Assembly: GCA_016744775.1 (NCBI GenBank)
Contig: JADGDS010000006.1
Coordinates: 1-64,000 of the forward strand
DNA from: Candidatus Marithrix sp.
GTDB taxonomy: Bacteria; Pseudomonadota; Gammaproteobacteria; Beggiatoales; Beggiatoaceae
Reading direction: 5' to 3'
DNA: 64,000 bases
The notes under the pieces were generated by a model. That model made no database searches. It was not told the origin of the DNA and saw only the letters and a program-made list of their open reading frames with translations. Numbering within the stretch: the first letter of the stretch is position 1; every line of letters starts with the position of its first letter. Shown one piece after another: positions 8,516 to 17,815 of this stretch. Position numbers and translations under genes: made by a program.

Positions 8516-10744
8516 ATGTGGTCAATATTTACCGCTTTTATAATCACTGTATTATCATGCTCAACTTTTGCTAATTCTCTGGAAGTCTCGGAAATTGCAA
8601 ATGAAAAACCACCTCAGAAACTAGAACTACCTCTTAAACATACCAAAGTAGAAATTGAAGTATCTGGTTTTGTTGCCAGTGCTACTGTTACTCAAGAGTA
8701 TCATAATCCTTTTAAAAAACCAATTGAAGCTATTTATACTTTCCCGTTGCCACATGATGCCGCTGTAAATAAAATGCAGATGTTTATTGGTAAACGTAAG
8801 ATTGAAGCTGTAATTAAAACTAGAGATCAAGCTCGTAAAATTTATAAACGAGCTAAATTAAAAGGGCAACGCGCTTCATTATTAGAGCAAGAACGTCCAA
8901 ATATCTTTACTCAATCAGTTAGTAATATTATGCCCGGTGATAATATTACTATTAAAATTAATTATGTTGGTAAATTGAGTTATAAAGATGGTAATTATGA
9001 ATTAGTTTTTCCAATGGTGGTAGGTACTCGTTATCGTAGTAATCATATTAATCCACCGGTTTTAGAGCCAAATCAACGTAGTGGGCATGATATTGATTTA
9101 TCAGTTAAATTAGATGCTGGTGTTCCAATTAAAAATGTTTATTCTAGTTCTCATATAATTGATATTAAGTCTATTAATAGACATCAAAAACTAATTAAAT
9201 TAGATCGCGCTGATCGTTTGCCAAATAAAGATTTTATTTTACGTTATCAAGTAGCTGGAGAAACACCTGAAGTTGCAGTGATGGCTCATGCAAAAAAACA
9301 GGATGGTTTTTTTAGTTTAATGATTCAACCACCAGCTAGGGTAACTAAAATATTTGCGCGTGAATTAATTTTTATTGTTGATACTTCTGGTTCAATGCGT
9401 GGTTTTCCTTTGGCAAAATCTAAGCAAATAATTCGTACTCTGATGAAGGGTATGCGTACAACAGATACTTTTAATGTAGTAAGATTTGCAGGTGATACTG
9501 GTATTTTATGGAATAAAGCTCGAAATTATACTCCTGAAAATGCTAATGAAGCCTTAGCTTATGTTGATAATTTGCAAGGCAGAGGTGGAACCGCAATGCG
9601 TCAAGGAATTTTGAATGCTTTATCTAAAAAGGCTGCTGATGGTTATTTAAGAATTGCTTTTTTATTAACAGATGGTTATGTGGGTAATGAGTTTGCTATT
9701 TTTCAAGCAATTGAGAAACAAAGAAATGGTGCTAGAATTTTTAGTGTAGGAATTGGTTCATCGGTAAATCGTTATTTATTGGAACGAGCATCTGAACTTG
9801 GTAGAGGTGAAACTTTTTATATACGTCATGATGAAAATAGCGATAAGATCATTCAACAAATTTTTCAACGAGTTGATAGCCCAACTATCAGTAATATAGA
9901 AATTGATTGGGGTAGTTTAGATGTAACTCAATTATATCCTTCTAAAGTTCCTGATTTATGGGCTGGACAGCCGATTCTGGTTCATGGACGTTATGCTAAA
10001 GGTGGTTTAGATACAATTATTGTACGCGGTCAATTAATTAATCAGCCTTATCAACAAAAACTACGTGTTCGTCTGCCTTCAAAAGAAGATCAGAATGAGG
10101 CAATAGCAACAATATGGGCAAGACAAAAAGTACGTAATTTGATGAATAAAATGGTGAAGAGGGGACAAACTCCTCAATTAATCAACGAAATTCAAAAGCT
10201 TGGTCTGAAACATCGTTTGATGACTCAATGGACTAGTTTTGTTGCGGTGGAAGATCAAATAGTTAATAAAAATGGCAAAATAAAAACCATACATCAAGCT
10301 ATAGAAATGCCAGAAGCTGTATCTTATGAAGGTCTATTTGGTTTACCTGCCACTACTGCTAGAAAAGGAATACGTTTAAGACAATCATATCGTATTGCTG
10401 CAACTACATCATTACCAATGACGCTTGGTAGTAGCAGCAGAAAACCGAAACCATCTATAACAACCAATATTCGCTTTTTCCTTGGAAGCTCTCGTTTAAA
10501 TTTTCGTGCTAAATACTTGTTAAGGAAGACAGCAAATATGATTTGTAAGAATATGAATCGTCTTAAAAGTATTAAGATTAGTGGTTATGCAAATGACAAC
10601 CCAGAATTATCTTTAGCACGAGCTAAGACGGTAGCAGATTATTTAGTAAATCGTTGTTCTGCTTTGACTCATGAGAAATTAATTATCAAAGGCAAAGCAG
10701 ATGATAAAAATCCTATTGTATCAATTAAGTTGATTTGGAAATAA
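8516..10744 (+). CDS. VIT and vWA domain protein with OmpA-like C-terminus
   Basis: 742 residues. A signal peptide (residues 1-20, cleavage after STFA) is followed by a VIT domain (about 30-165, with the YTFPLPHDAAV motif), a von Willebrand factor A domain whose MIDAS DTSGSMRG begins at Asp289 and ends near 460, and a C-terminal region from about 650 resembling an OmpA/MotB peptidoglycan-binding fold (ISGYANDNPELSLARAKTVADYL). VIT-vWA proteins of bacteria are often sortase-system targets, but no sorting motif is seen here and the OmpA-like end suggests tethering to the cell wall. The start follows hemD by 5 bp. Ligand and role are unknown. Confidence 0.85.
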   Translation: MWSIFTAFIITVLSCSTFANSLEVSEIANEKPPQKLELPLKHTKVEIEVSGFVASATVTQEYHNPFKKPIEAIYTFPLPHDAAVNKMQMFIGKRKIEAVIKTRDQARKIYKRAKLKGQRASLLEQERPNIFTQSVSNIMPGDNITIKINYVGKLSYKDGNYELVFPMVVGTRYRSNHINPPVLEPNQRSGHDIDLSVKLDAGVPIKNVYSSSHIIDIKSINRHQKLIKLDRADRLPNKDFILRYQVAGETPEVAVMAHAKKQDGFFSLMIQPPARVTKIFARELIFIVDTSGSMRGFPLAKSKQIIRTLMKGMRTTDTFNVVRFAGDTGILWNKARNYTPENANEALAYVDNLQGRGGTAMRQGILNALSKKAADGYLRIAFLLTDGYVGNEFAIFQAIEKQRNGARIFSVGIGSSVNRYLLERASELGRGETFYIRHDENSDKIIQQIFQRVDSPTISNIEIDWGSLDVTQLYPSKVPDLWAGQPILVHGRYAKGGLDTIIVRGQLINQPYQQKLRVRLPSKEDQNEAIATIWARQKVRNLMNKMVKRGQTPQLINEIQKLGLKHRLMTQWTSFVAVEDQIVNKNGKIKTIHQAIEMPEAVSYEGLFGLPATTARKGIRLRQSYRIAATTSLPMTLGSSSRKPKPSITTNIRFFLGSSRLNFRAKYLLRKTANMICKNMNRLKSIKISGYANDNPELSLARAKTVADYLVNRCSALTHEKLIIKGKADDKNPIVSIKLIWK

Positions 10745-10863
10745 GTTCCAAAGCAGCTTGAGGTTCTATTTTTAATCTTTGCTTAATTCCATAACTGCCA
10801 TCACTAGGTATTGTCATACTTACCCAATCACGCATATGTTATATAGCTGCATATGCGGCACTT
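10742..10863 (-). pseudogene. Decayed 3' fragment of a malate dehydrogenase gene
   Basis: On the minus strand this reads as pieces of the resident mdh product (gene at 20361-21311): AYAAI-stop-HMRDWV, then [13 protein letters not shown], then LKIEPQAALELI, compared with [25 protein letters not shown] and [16 protein letters not shown]-to-TAA nonsense change, a 21-bp deletion between two TTACCCA direct repeats, and a larger internal deletion are visible. The fragment begins in the stop codon of the vWA gene. It is not expressed as an enzyme. Confidence 0.85.
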
Positions 10864-10915
10864 ATAATAGACAAAATAGTAAATTTAACTCGACAGATTA
10901 AAAAAGGCATAAGAT

Positions 10916-12484
10916 ATGAAAAAATTACCCATAGGCATTCAAACATTTTCAGAAATAATAAAAGAAAATTATTTATATGTTGATAAAACTAAAGAAATTA
11001 CTGAATTATTGCAAGGAGGTAAATATTTATTTCTATCTCGCCCTCGCAGATTCGGAAAATCTTTACTAATTTCGACATTATCTGAAATATTTTCTGGCAA
11101 TCAAGAACTTTTTCAGGGATTATATATCTATGATAAGATTGAATGGCAATCTTATCCGGTTATAGTAATTGATTTTAATAAAATTTCATATAGTGATGAC
11201 ATTAGATTTGAAAGATCATTATTATCTTTTTTAGAGAAAACTGCTGCTAAATATGATATTGAACTCGATAGCCCCTATCTTAAAGATAAATTTGGAGAAT
11301 TAATTGAAAAAATATCAGAAAAAACTCAGCAAAAACTTGTGATTTTAATAGATGAATATGATAAACCAATTGTTGAGCATATTGATGATATAGAAAAAGC
11401 CACAAAAAATCGTGAAATAATGCGAGATTTTTTCGGTATTTTGAAATCTTCAGATCCATTTCTACGTTTCGTATTCCTTACCGGAGTCTCAAAATTTTCT
11501 CGTGTATCCATTTTCTCTGAATTAAATAACATACGAGATATTAGTTTTTCAAAACAATTTGCCACATTGCTAGGATATACCCAAAAAGAATTAGAAACTT
11601 ATTTTGATTCTTATATTCAACATCTTGGTACTGTTTTAGAGATAAAAAAACCAGTTTTACTAACTAAAATTAAGACTTGGTATAACGGCTATTCATGGAA
11701 TGCTAAAGATACACTGTATAATCCGTTTTCAATTCTTAATTTGTTTGTTGAACAACGTTTTAGTAATTATTGGTTTGCAACTGGAACTCCAACTTTTTTG
11801 ATGAAATTAATCAAAAAAACAGAACTTGATACCAGCGAATTTGAAAACAAAAAAGTTTCAGAAATTCTTTTTGATAGTTACAATTTAGAAAATCTAAATA
11901 TATTCGCGCTTTTGTTTCAAACAGGTTATTTAACCATAAGTGAAATTAATCAAAAATCGAGAACAATTCAATATATATTGAATTATCCTAATTTTGAAGT
12001 AAAACAAGCTTTTATGACTTTTCTATTTAATAGTTTTACTAAAAATGATTTGGGAGAAATTCAACCAGCGGCAGAAGATTTACGTGATTATTTAGAAAGC
12101 GATAATATTGAAGGTTTTATAAATATAATCCGGGCTTTATTTGCCAAAATTCCATACAACTTACATATCAAGAAAGAAGCTTATTATCATTCACTATTTT
12201 ATATGGTAGCTGTGTTGATGGGCGTTGAAATTGATTTAGAAGTATTAACAGATAAAGGGCGTATTGATGGCGTATTGGCATTTGAGAACAAAATTTATCT
12301 GATAGAATTTAAATATGCTGAAGATGGAACTAGTATGGATAGTTTAACTAATAAAGCGATTAAACAAATCAAGAACAAAAATTATGGAGAACGCTTTTTA
12401 AATGATTCACGCCAGCGTGTGTATCTTGGTGTGGGGGTTTTGGGAAAAGATATTGGTTATAAAATTGAATATTTAGGGGTATAA
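10916..12484 (+). CDS. AAA-ATPase-like protein with PD-(D/E)XK nuclease domain
   Basis: 522 residues. The N-terminus KLPIGIQTFSEIIKENYLYVDKT and the P-loop RPRRFGKSLL (about residues 41-50) are hallmarks of the AAA-ATPase-like (PF09820-type) family; a Walker B-like LVILIDEYDKP follows near 140-150. The C-terminus has a PD-(D/E)XK core, GRIDGVLAF...IYLIEFKYA, with the D-x(n)-E-x-K triad. These genes are often multicopy in large sulfur bacteria and Bacteroidetes and their role is unknown; suggestions include mobile or defence-related nuclease activity. An SD-like run (AAAGGCATAAG) lies upstream. It sits next to debris of mdh and CHAT genes, consistent with an accessory locus. Confidence 0.88.
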   Translation: MKKLPIGIQTFSEIIKENYLYVDKTKEITELLQGGKYLFLSRPRRFGKSLLISTLSEIFSGNQELFQGLYIYDKIEWQSYPVIVIDFNKISYSDDIRFERSLLSFLEKTAAKYDIELDSPYLKDKFGELIEKISEKTQQKLVILIDEYDKPIVEHIDDIEKATKNREIMRDFFGILKSSDPFLRFVFLTGVSKFSRVSIFSELNNIRDISFSKQFATLLGYTQKELETYFDSYIQHLGTVLEIKKPVLLTKIKTWYNGYSWNAKDTLYNPFSILNLFVEQRFSNYWFATGTPTFLMKLIKKTELDTSEFENKKVSEILFDSYNLENLNIFALLFQTGYLTISEINQKSRTIQYILNYPNFEVKQAFMTFLFNSFTKNDLGEIQPAAEDLRDYLESDNIEGFINIIRALFAKIPYNLHIKKEAYYHSLFYMVAVLMGVEIDLEVLTDKGRIDGVLAFENKIYLIEFKYAEDGTSMDSLTNKAIKQIKNKNYGERFLNDSRQRVYLGVGVLGKDIGYKIEYLGV

Positions 12485-12528
12485 GCTACTCCTCACTACA
12501 CCTTACACTGGCTAATTACTATAAATCT

Positions 12529-12626
12529 GCATCCCCAAACACCACAAAGTCGTTTATATTTTTCACCTTCTTTACCTTGCAACATTCGCAATTTTATCGC
12601 ACGAAGTGCAGCCGCCGCTGGTTTTT
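12529..12626 (-). pseudogene. Decayed 3' fragment of a TPR-CHAT gene
   Basis: On the minus strand this reads PAAAALRAIKLRMLQGKEGEKYKR, matching the C-terminal part of the intact CHAT protein at 13902-17804 (PAAALRAIKLRMLRGDEGEKYKR). A 17-bp deletion then removes PYYWAPF and shifts the frame. The same GCATCCCCAAACACCACAAA bases follow. It is a remnant of a second CHAT copy or a duplication of the end of the neighbour. Confidence 0.9.
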
Positions 12627-12661
12627 GGTACCAAGATAGAGCTTTGGCATTAGATGGATAC

Positions 12662-12793
12662 TTAACCAATAACTTCCCAGCCTAATTTTTTAGGAAGTGT
12701 ATTTTTATTATAAAAACTTTCGTCATAATATTTAATTGCTTGCCATGTATCTGGAAAGATAAAGCTAAGTTTTTGTTCAGTAATCCTTGGCAT
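12662..12793 (-). pseudogene. Truncated 43-codon partner gene of the adjacent ATPase
   Basis: An ATG at 12793, only 3 bp after the ATPase stop codon, opens a frame MPRITEQKLSFIFPDTWQ...KLGWEVIG that stops after 43 codons at 12662. The beginning resembles the N-terminus of longer (over 150-residue) proteins encoded directly behind similar ATPases, as far as I recall the family, so I read it as a stump whose remainder was lost where CHAT-gene debris now follows. Function unknown. It could also be a genuine small gene. Confidence 0.55.
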
Positions 12794-12796
12794 TTT

Positions 12797-13840
12797 TTAA
12801 TAATCCTGCATCAATACTTCTTGTATTCGGTCATATTGATCTAAGGATGCGTCAAGGGCTACTATTTGACTTAAATCTTCTAAATTTTCTCCTTGTTTGA
12901 TACTAATAGTCTTATCTTGTTCCAAGAATTCAAAAAAATTTGCTTTAATTTCATTAGCATCTACACGTAAAGCCAGTTCTTTTAGTAAAAATAAATCATG
13001 AATCACTAATACAATTTGTACTCCTGTATTAGCTAGTTGTACTAGGCTATTGACTAATTTTACTTGTAATTTTGCATTTAAGTTGATTTCTGGTTCATCC
13101 CAAAATAATGTACTAGTTTTAGTAATTGAACCATTTAAAATTAAGTAGTTTAATAATGCTATTTTACGAATTCCTTCTGCTACTAAAGGTATTTCTCTTT
13201 TTTCTTGGTCAGAAAATTGTAAGTAAAATCGGTTAAATTCATTGATTAATTTACCGGGTATTGCTGGTTCTAGTGGTGCTAGCCAATTATTAATTTCTTC
13301 ACGACGCTTTCCTCGTAATGGTGTACGACTTAAGGCTTTACATAAATCATAATAAGTTTCATCAAAAGCCAGTTCTCTATCTTCATAACTAGTGATAAAA
13401 CCGGGAAAAATGGATAATACTTCTTTACCGGGTATAAATATTGGTAAACTATTATTAGTTGTTATTTCATTGTTGTTTTTGATCTGAAATTCTAACTTAT
13501 CTGCTAGTGATAATTCTATAGTTAAATCACTATTGATTGTCATGTTTATTTGAGCATTAACGCCATGTGTGCGGCATAAATTACTTAACTTTTCAGCTTG
13601 AAAAACATTTTTTAGTTTTCTGCTTAAATCTAAGTTTAATGCTTCGATTGAGATTGGAGTTAGAGTATGTAAAGATTCTTGCAAAGCTTTATGTAAAACA
13701 TATTGGATAGCGTAAGCTAATTTTAAGATAATGGTTTTACCAGTACCATTATCTCCAATCATAATATTTAGTCCCGGCGCAAATTCAAAACTTGCATCAG
13801 AAAATAGTGTGAAATTTTTTACTTGTAGTGTGTTTAACAT
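12797..13840 (-). CDS. SMC/RecF-like AAA ATPase (ATP-binding protein)
   Basis: 347 residues. An ABC-type head: Walker A GDNGTGKT at residues 29-36, a signature-like region PLVAEGIRKIALLNYLI (about 220-236), Walker B TLFWDEPEINLNA near 244-256, and the H-loop LVIHDLFLL near 279-287. No coiled coil of SMC length is present, so it belongs to the short OLD/RecF-like group often found with a nuclease or small partner in defence or conflict loci. The start at 13840 gives MLNTLQVKNFTLF, the usual beginning of this family. The downstream partner appears truncated. Confidence 0.85.
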   Translation of the reverse strand: MLNTLQVKNFTLFSDASFEFAPGLNIMIGDNGTGKTIILKLAYAIQYVLHKALQESLHTLTPISIEALNLDLSRKLKNVFQAEKLSNLCRTHGVNAQINMTINSDLTIELSLADKLEFQIKNNNEITTNNSLPIFIPGKEVLSIFPGFITSYEDRELAFDETYYDLCKALSRTPLRGKRREEINNWLAPLEPAIPGKLINEFNRFYLQFSDQEKREIPLVAEGIRKIALLNYLILNGSITKTSTLFWDEPEINLNAKLQVKLVNSLVQLANTGVQIVLVIHDLFLLKELALRVDANEIKANFFEFLEQDKTISIKQGENLEDLSQIVALDASLDQYDRIQEVLMQDY

Positions 13841-13886
13841 TAATTTATCCCTAATTAGGAATGAGAATTCAATAAAACCCGACGTT

Positions 13887-13919
13887 AAACCTGACAGGTT
13901 TTCAAAACCTGTCAGGTTT
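13887..13919. repeat. Nested palindromic dispersed repeat, copy 2 (overlaps a stop codon)
   Basis: 16-nt arms at 13887-13902 and 13904-13919 flank a central C; arm sequence is the same as in copy 1. The right arm encodes the last residues KPDRF of the minus-strand CHAT protein, and the centre of the palindrome supplies its TGA stop (13902-13904). The insertion therefore set the present C-terminus. Confidence 0.92.
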
Positions 13920-16900
13920 GGCTAAGGTCTTCGCATCCCCAAACACCACAAACGGTGCCCAATAATAAGGTCGTTTATATTTTTCACCTTCATCACCTCG
14001 CAACATTCGCAATTTAATCGCACGAAGTGCAGCCGCTGGTTTTTGAATGTTTTTCAATTCTTTAAAGAAACCAACATTGAGTGTTTTGGCTGATAGAGAT
14101 TCTACTGACCATAATGTCACCGCAATTGCCGGAGTGCCAGCATACATAAAGGCACGAGTTAATCCCATCACACCTTCACCTTTTTCATTTTTGCCATTAC
14201 CGGTGTTACATGCTGACAGAGCCACTAGTTTTGCATTGAGTTTTAAGCCGAAGACATCAGCCATTTTTAGATAGCCCCATTTGTCTGGGTAAGATAGTAC
14301 TAAAGCTGGTTGTTTGATTCGGTCAATTTCGCCGGGAAGAATTCCGTGTGTGGAAAATAGCACATATTGATAATCATCTAAGCGCGTTTGCTTATTGAAT
14401 TTGTTTACTGTTGGTACTGAAGCCGCTTCACCTAGTTGCAAAGCTTTACTATCAGTAGGAGCATTAAGAAGTTTAGCAATTTCTTTAGCTTCATCTTCAG
14501 TTTCCGGCAGCGGCGCAAAACCATTTTTTAAATTACGATAAGTCTCATGATGTAACTTTTTGATTAGACTTCGCGGGCTTGAGAATGGCGTAGGTAGTCC
14601 TTCATAAACAGGATTAGCAAAGGCTAACAGTGGATACTTAGCAGTATTTTCCCGGCGTTTTTGAGCATCACGTAAGATTTTCAGCAAAGAAGCTGATGAC
14701 AAATAAGCAATTGGCACATCTTCTATTAAATAATGTGCCTTCTTAAAATCTTTAGAAGTTTTAGTGACAAGAGTTTCAAAAGGCAAGGCATACAATGGAC
14801 CAGTTGGTATTACATAAACAGTATGTGGTGCTGTCAACAATGTGCGTACTTTTTCAGGAATTAGTTGAGCATATAGTTCATTACTAGCTTGATTTAGCTT
14901 AACTTTTATTTCACCATATTTTCGTCCGGTAACTTTTAAGCCCCGCGTTTTATCACCAGCTCCCATCCAATCTCTGACTTGACTAATTTTTTCTTTAAGC
15001 AATGATTCAGTAAGTGGCAAGTCAAACATTTCAAAGGTATTTTTACCTATTACCCATAATGTAGTACTGTTTTCCATTACTCCATAAACCAACATCAATT
15101 CATCAGATTCTAAAACTTCTTTCTGGAGACTATCTAATTTTACGGGTTTTGGATATTTTAGTGCATAATAATCAGGGTATTTAGTTTTTATTGTGTGTTG
15201 CAATTCTTCTAATTCAGTTTGAAGTCTTTGCTCACGTTGTTCTAAGTTTTTAATGAGTTGCCGATTTTGAACTACTTCACCTTTTAGACCAGCGGCGGGT
15301 TTGGAACGTTCATTGACCAAATTTTTGCGAGTGTTAGCAAGTTTATTCTCTAAGTCAGATTCTTTTTGTAAAGTTTTTTTAGGTAAACCTGCAAATAGTC
15401 GTGCGCCACTTTGACCCATTTCCTCTAGGAAAATACGTCCTTGTTTGCGTTCAAAGATTTCTATAGCCTGACGATCATAGCCAAGAAGTTGTAATAAAGT
15501 AATAAATTCATCATAGACATATAATTTGTCACGCATTAAAGAGATTTTATGTTCTTTGGCAGTTATACTAGTACGTAGTTTTTCTATGTTATCAATGCTC
15601 TGTTTGTAGTGTTCAATAGCTAGTTTCGGTTTATTGAGCTTGGCTTCAGTGAAGGCTAAACTACTTTGTGTTAGCCATAAACCATTCTGAGAGCCAAGTG
15701 TTTCAAGAGCAGTGGTTGCCTCTTGAAGAGATTCTATGGCTTGTTGATACTTGCCTTGGTTTTGGTACACCACGCCAATGTTGGTCAGATTTACACCTTC
15801 CCCAAACCTATTTTTTATTTCATGGTTAATAATCAAAGATTGCTGGTAATAGTCCAAAGCATTTTGATAGTCGCCTAAATTATAATATACATTACCTAGG
15901 TTGTTTAAATCATCCCCTTCCCCGCGCTTATCCTTGATGTTATGGTATATTTGTAAAGATTGTTGGTAATAGTACAATGCCTTTTGGTATTGACCTAAAA
16001 TTAGGTATATGTTACCAAAGTTACCCAAATTGTCTCCTTCTCCGTGTTTATCTTTTATTTCGCGGTTAATTGTTAATGCTTGCTGGTAATAACTTAAGGC
16101 AGTTTGGTATTGACCTAAATTTGCGTATAGGTTGCCGATGTTATTTAAATCAGCCCCTTCTCCGCGCTTCATCTTGGTTTTACGTTTTATTTTAAAAGCT
16201 AGTTGGAAATAATCTAAAGCGGTTTGGTATTGACCTAAATTTAGGTACACGCTGCCAATGTTGCCTAGAGCCGCTCCTTCTCCTTTCTGATATTTAATCT
16301 TGCGGTGAATAGTCAAAGCTTGTTGGGCATATTTTAAGGATGTTTGATATTTGCCTAAATCATCGTACACCATGCCTATATTACGTAAAGCATCCCCTTC
16401 CCCTTTCTTATTGTTTAATGCGCGGCTAATTTTTAAAGCTTGTTGACAATAGTCCAATGCGGTTTGGTATTGGCCTAAATTATAATACATCATACCTATA
16501 TCGTTCAAAGAACTCCCAACCCCCCTCCAATACTTGATTTTGTCATAAATAGTTAAAGCTTGTTGAAAATAGTCCAAGGCGGTTTGGTATTGGCCTAAAT
16601 TTAGGTACAGGTAACCAATGCTAGCTAAATTGTTTCCTTCTCCGTGCTTATCTTGGATTTGGCGGCAAATAGTCAAAGATTGCTGAGAATAGTTTAAGGC
16701 TATTTTATATTGGCCTAAATCATCATATATCATGCTTATATAATATAAAGCATTAGCTTCTCCGTTTTTATTGTTTAATTGACGGCTAATTTTTAAAGCT
16801 TGTTGGTGATAGTCCAAGGCCATTTGGTATTTACCTAACTTATAATACAACATACCTATGCTGTTCAAAGAACTCCCAAACCCTCTCCAATACTTGATTT

Positions 16901-17804
16901 TGTAGTAAATGCTTAAGGACTGCTTGAAATAATTCAGGGCAGTTTGGTATTTACCCAACATTTGATACATAAAACCGCTATTATCCAAAGCATTTCCTTC
17001 CTCTTGCTTATTATTTATTTGACGATATATAGTCACAGCTTGTTGGTAATAGTTTAAGGCTGTTTGGTATTTGCCTAACTTATAGTACAGCATACCAATG
17101 TTGTCCAAAGCATTTCCTTCCTCTTGCTTATTATTTATTTTACGATGTATAGTCAAAGCTTTTTGATAATAGTCCAATGCTCTTTGGTATTGACCTAAAA
17201 TTAGGTACACTAGGCCAATATTAGTAAGGTTCTTTCCAACTCTGCGAAAGTCAGCTATTTTGATATTTATAGCCAAGGATTTTTGATAAAAATCCAAAGC
17301 CATTTGGTATTGGTTCAATTTAACATACACTAGGCCAATATTGTTCAGACCAGCAGCTTCCTGACTCAAGTCACCGATTTCGCGATTTATAGCCAAGGAT
17401 TTTTTATAATAAGCCAAGGCTGTTTGGTATTGGTTCAATTTCGCATACACGATGCCAATATTGGTAAGGTCAGCAGCTTCCCTGCGTTGGTCACCGATTT
17501 CGCTATGTATAGCCAAGGCTTTTTGAGAATAGTCCAAAGCTTTTTGGTATTGCCCCAAGTTTTGATACGCCAAGCCAATGTAGGCAATAAATTGACTAAT
17601 ATAACGTTTATCATTAAACTCACGTGCTTGCTTTAAACCGGTTTGAAATTTTTCTATAGCGATAAAATATTTAGCTTGGTCATAGGCTTGTATTCCTTCT
17701 TTCTCTAGGCGATCTAACTGTTCAATTGAAATTCCTTCCGCACCCACAGGCACCCACAAAACCACCAACAAAAAAACCAACAAAAAATTTCTAAAATGAT
17801 TCAT
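13902..17804 (-). CDS. Secreted TPR-CHAT domain protein (caspase-like peptidase fold)
   Basis: 1300 residues. A signal peptide (1-22, ending VPVGA) is followed by about 17 tetratricopeptide repeats, sixteen of them exactly 40 residues long (about 50-690), a coiled region (about 780-860), and a C-terminal CHAT domain (about 960-1292), the clan-CD peptidase fold related to caspases and separase. The catalytic pair is visible: His1153 in LFSTHGILPGE and Cys1199 in ALSACNTGNG. CHAT proteases in other systems cut specific partners upon a trigger. The SD sequence AGGGGGT overlaps the stop codon of the upstream caspase-like gene, so the two are translationally coupled. The last five residues derive from a dispersed palindrome. 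Substrate unknown. Confidence 0.92.
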   Translation of the reverse strand: MNHFRNFLLVFLLVVLWVPVGAEGISIEQLDRLEKEGIQAYDQAKYFIAIEKFQTGLKQAREFNDKRYISQFIAYIGLAYQNLGQYQKALDYSQKALAIHSEIGDQRREAADLTNIGIVYAKLNQYQTALAYYKKSLAINREIGDLSQEAAGLNNIGLVYVKLNQYQMALDFYQKSLAINIKIADFRRVGKNLTNIGLVYLILGQYQRALDYYQKALTIHRKINNKQEEGNALDNIGMLYYKLGKYQTALNYYQQAVTIYRQINNKQEEGNALDNSGFMYQMLGKYQTALNYFKQSLSIYYKIKYWRGFGSSLNSIGMLYYKLGKYQMALDYHQQALKISRQLNNKNGEANALYYISMIYDDLGQYKIALNYSQQSLTICRQIQDKHGEGNNLASIGYLYLNLGQYQTALDYFQQALTIYDKIKYWRGVGSSLNDIGMMYYNLGQYQTALDYCQQALKISRALNNKKGEGDALRNIGMVYDDLGKYQTSLKYAQQALTIHRKIKYQKGEGAALGNIGSVYLNLGQYQTALDYFQLAFKIKRKTKMKRGEGADLNNIGNLYANLGQYQTALSYYQQALTINREIKDKHGEGDNLGNFGNIYLILGQYQKALYYYQQSLQIYHNIKDKRGEGDDLNNLGNVYYNLGDYQNALDYYQQSLIINHEIKNRFGEGVNLTNIGVVYQNQGKYQQAIESLQEATTALETLGSQNGLWLTQSSLAFTEAKLNKPKLAIEHYKQSIDNIEKLRTSITAKEHKISLMRDKLYVYDEFITLLQLLGYDRQAIEIFERKQGRIFLEEMGQSGARLFAGLPKKTLQKESDLENKLANTRKNLVNERSKPAAGLKGEVVQNRQLIKNLEQREQRLQTELEELQHTIKTKYPDYYALKYPKPVKLDSLQKEVLESDELMLVYGVMENSTTLWVIGKNTFEMFDLPLTESLLKEKISQVRDWMGAGDKTRGLKVTGRKYGEIKVKLNQASNELYAQLIPEKVRTLLTAPHTVYVIPTGPLYALPFETLVTKTSKDFKKAHYLIEDVPIAYLSSASLLKILRDAQKRRENTAKYPLLAFANPVYEGLPTPFSSPRSLIKKLHHETYRNLKNGFAPLPETEDEAKEIAKLLNAPTDSKALQLGEAASVPTVNKFNKQTRLDDYQYVLFSTHGILPGEIDRIKQPALVLSYPDKWGYLKMADVFGLKLNAKLVALSACNTGNGKNEKGEGVMGLTRAFMYAGTPAIAVTLWSVESLSAKTLNVGFFKELKNIQKPAAALRAIKLRMLRGDEGEKYKRPYYWAPFVVFGDAKTLAKPDRF
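15700..17640 (-). repeat. 120-bp tandem repeats encoding 40-residue TPRs
   Basis: The array has an exact 120-bp period (one TPR). A higher-order 360-bp repeat is also present: the block around 16863 (GTTCAAAGAACTCCCAAACC on the + strand) recurs at 16503, and the corresponding protein units KYWRG-GSSLN-IGM and NNK-GE-AL-I-M-YDDLG appear as a pair twice. The array must expand in multi-unit steps. Confidence 0.85.
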
Positions 17805-17815
17805 AACATTACCCC

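Noticed and set aside
13731..13925. 64-residue plus-strand frame ending KPVRFG
   Set aside because: It overlaps the ATPase start on the other strand and its end is the dispersed palindrome.
15700..17640. 120-bp periodic repeats as a possible non-coding satellite
   Set aside because: They keep frame and encode clear 40-residue TPRs of one protein.
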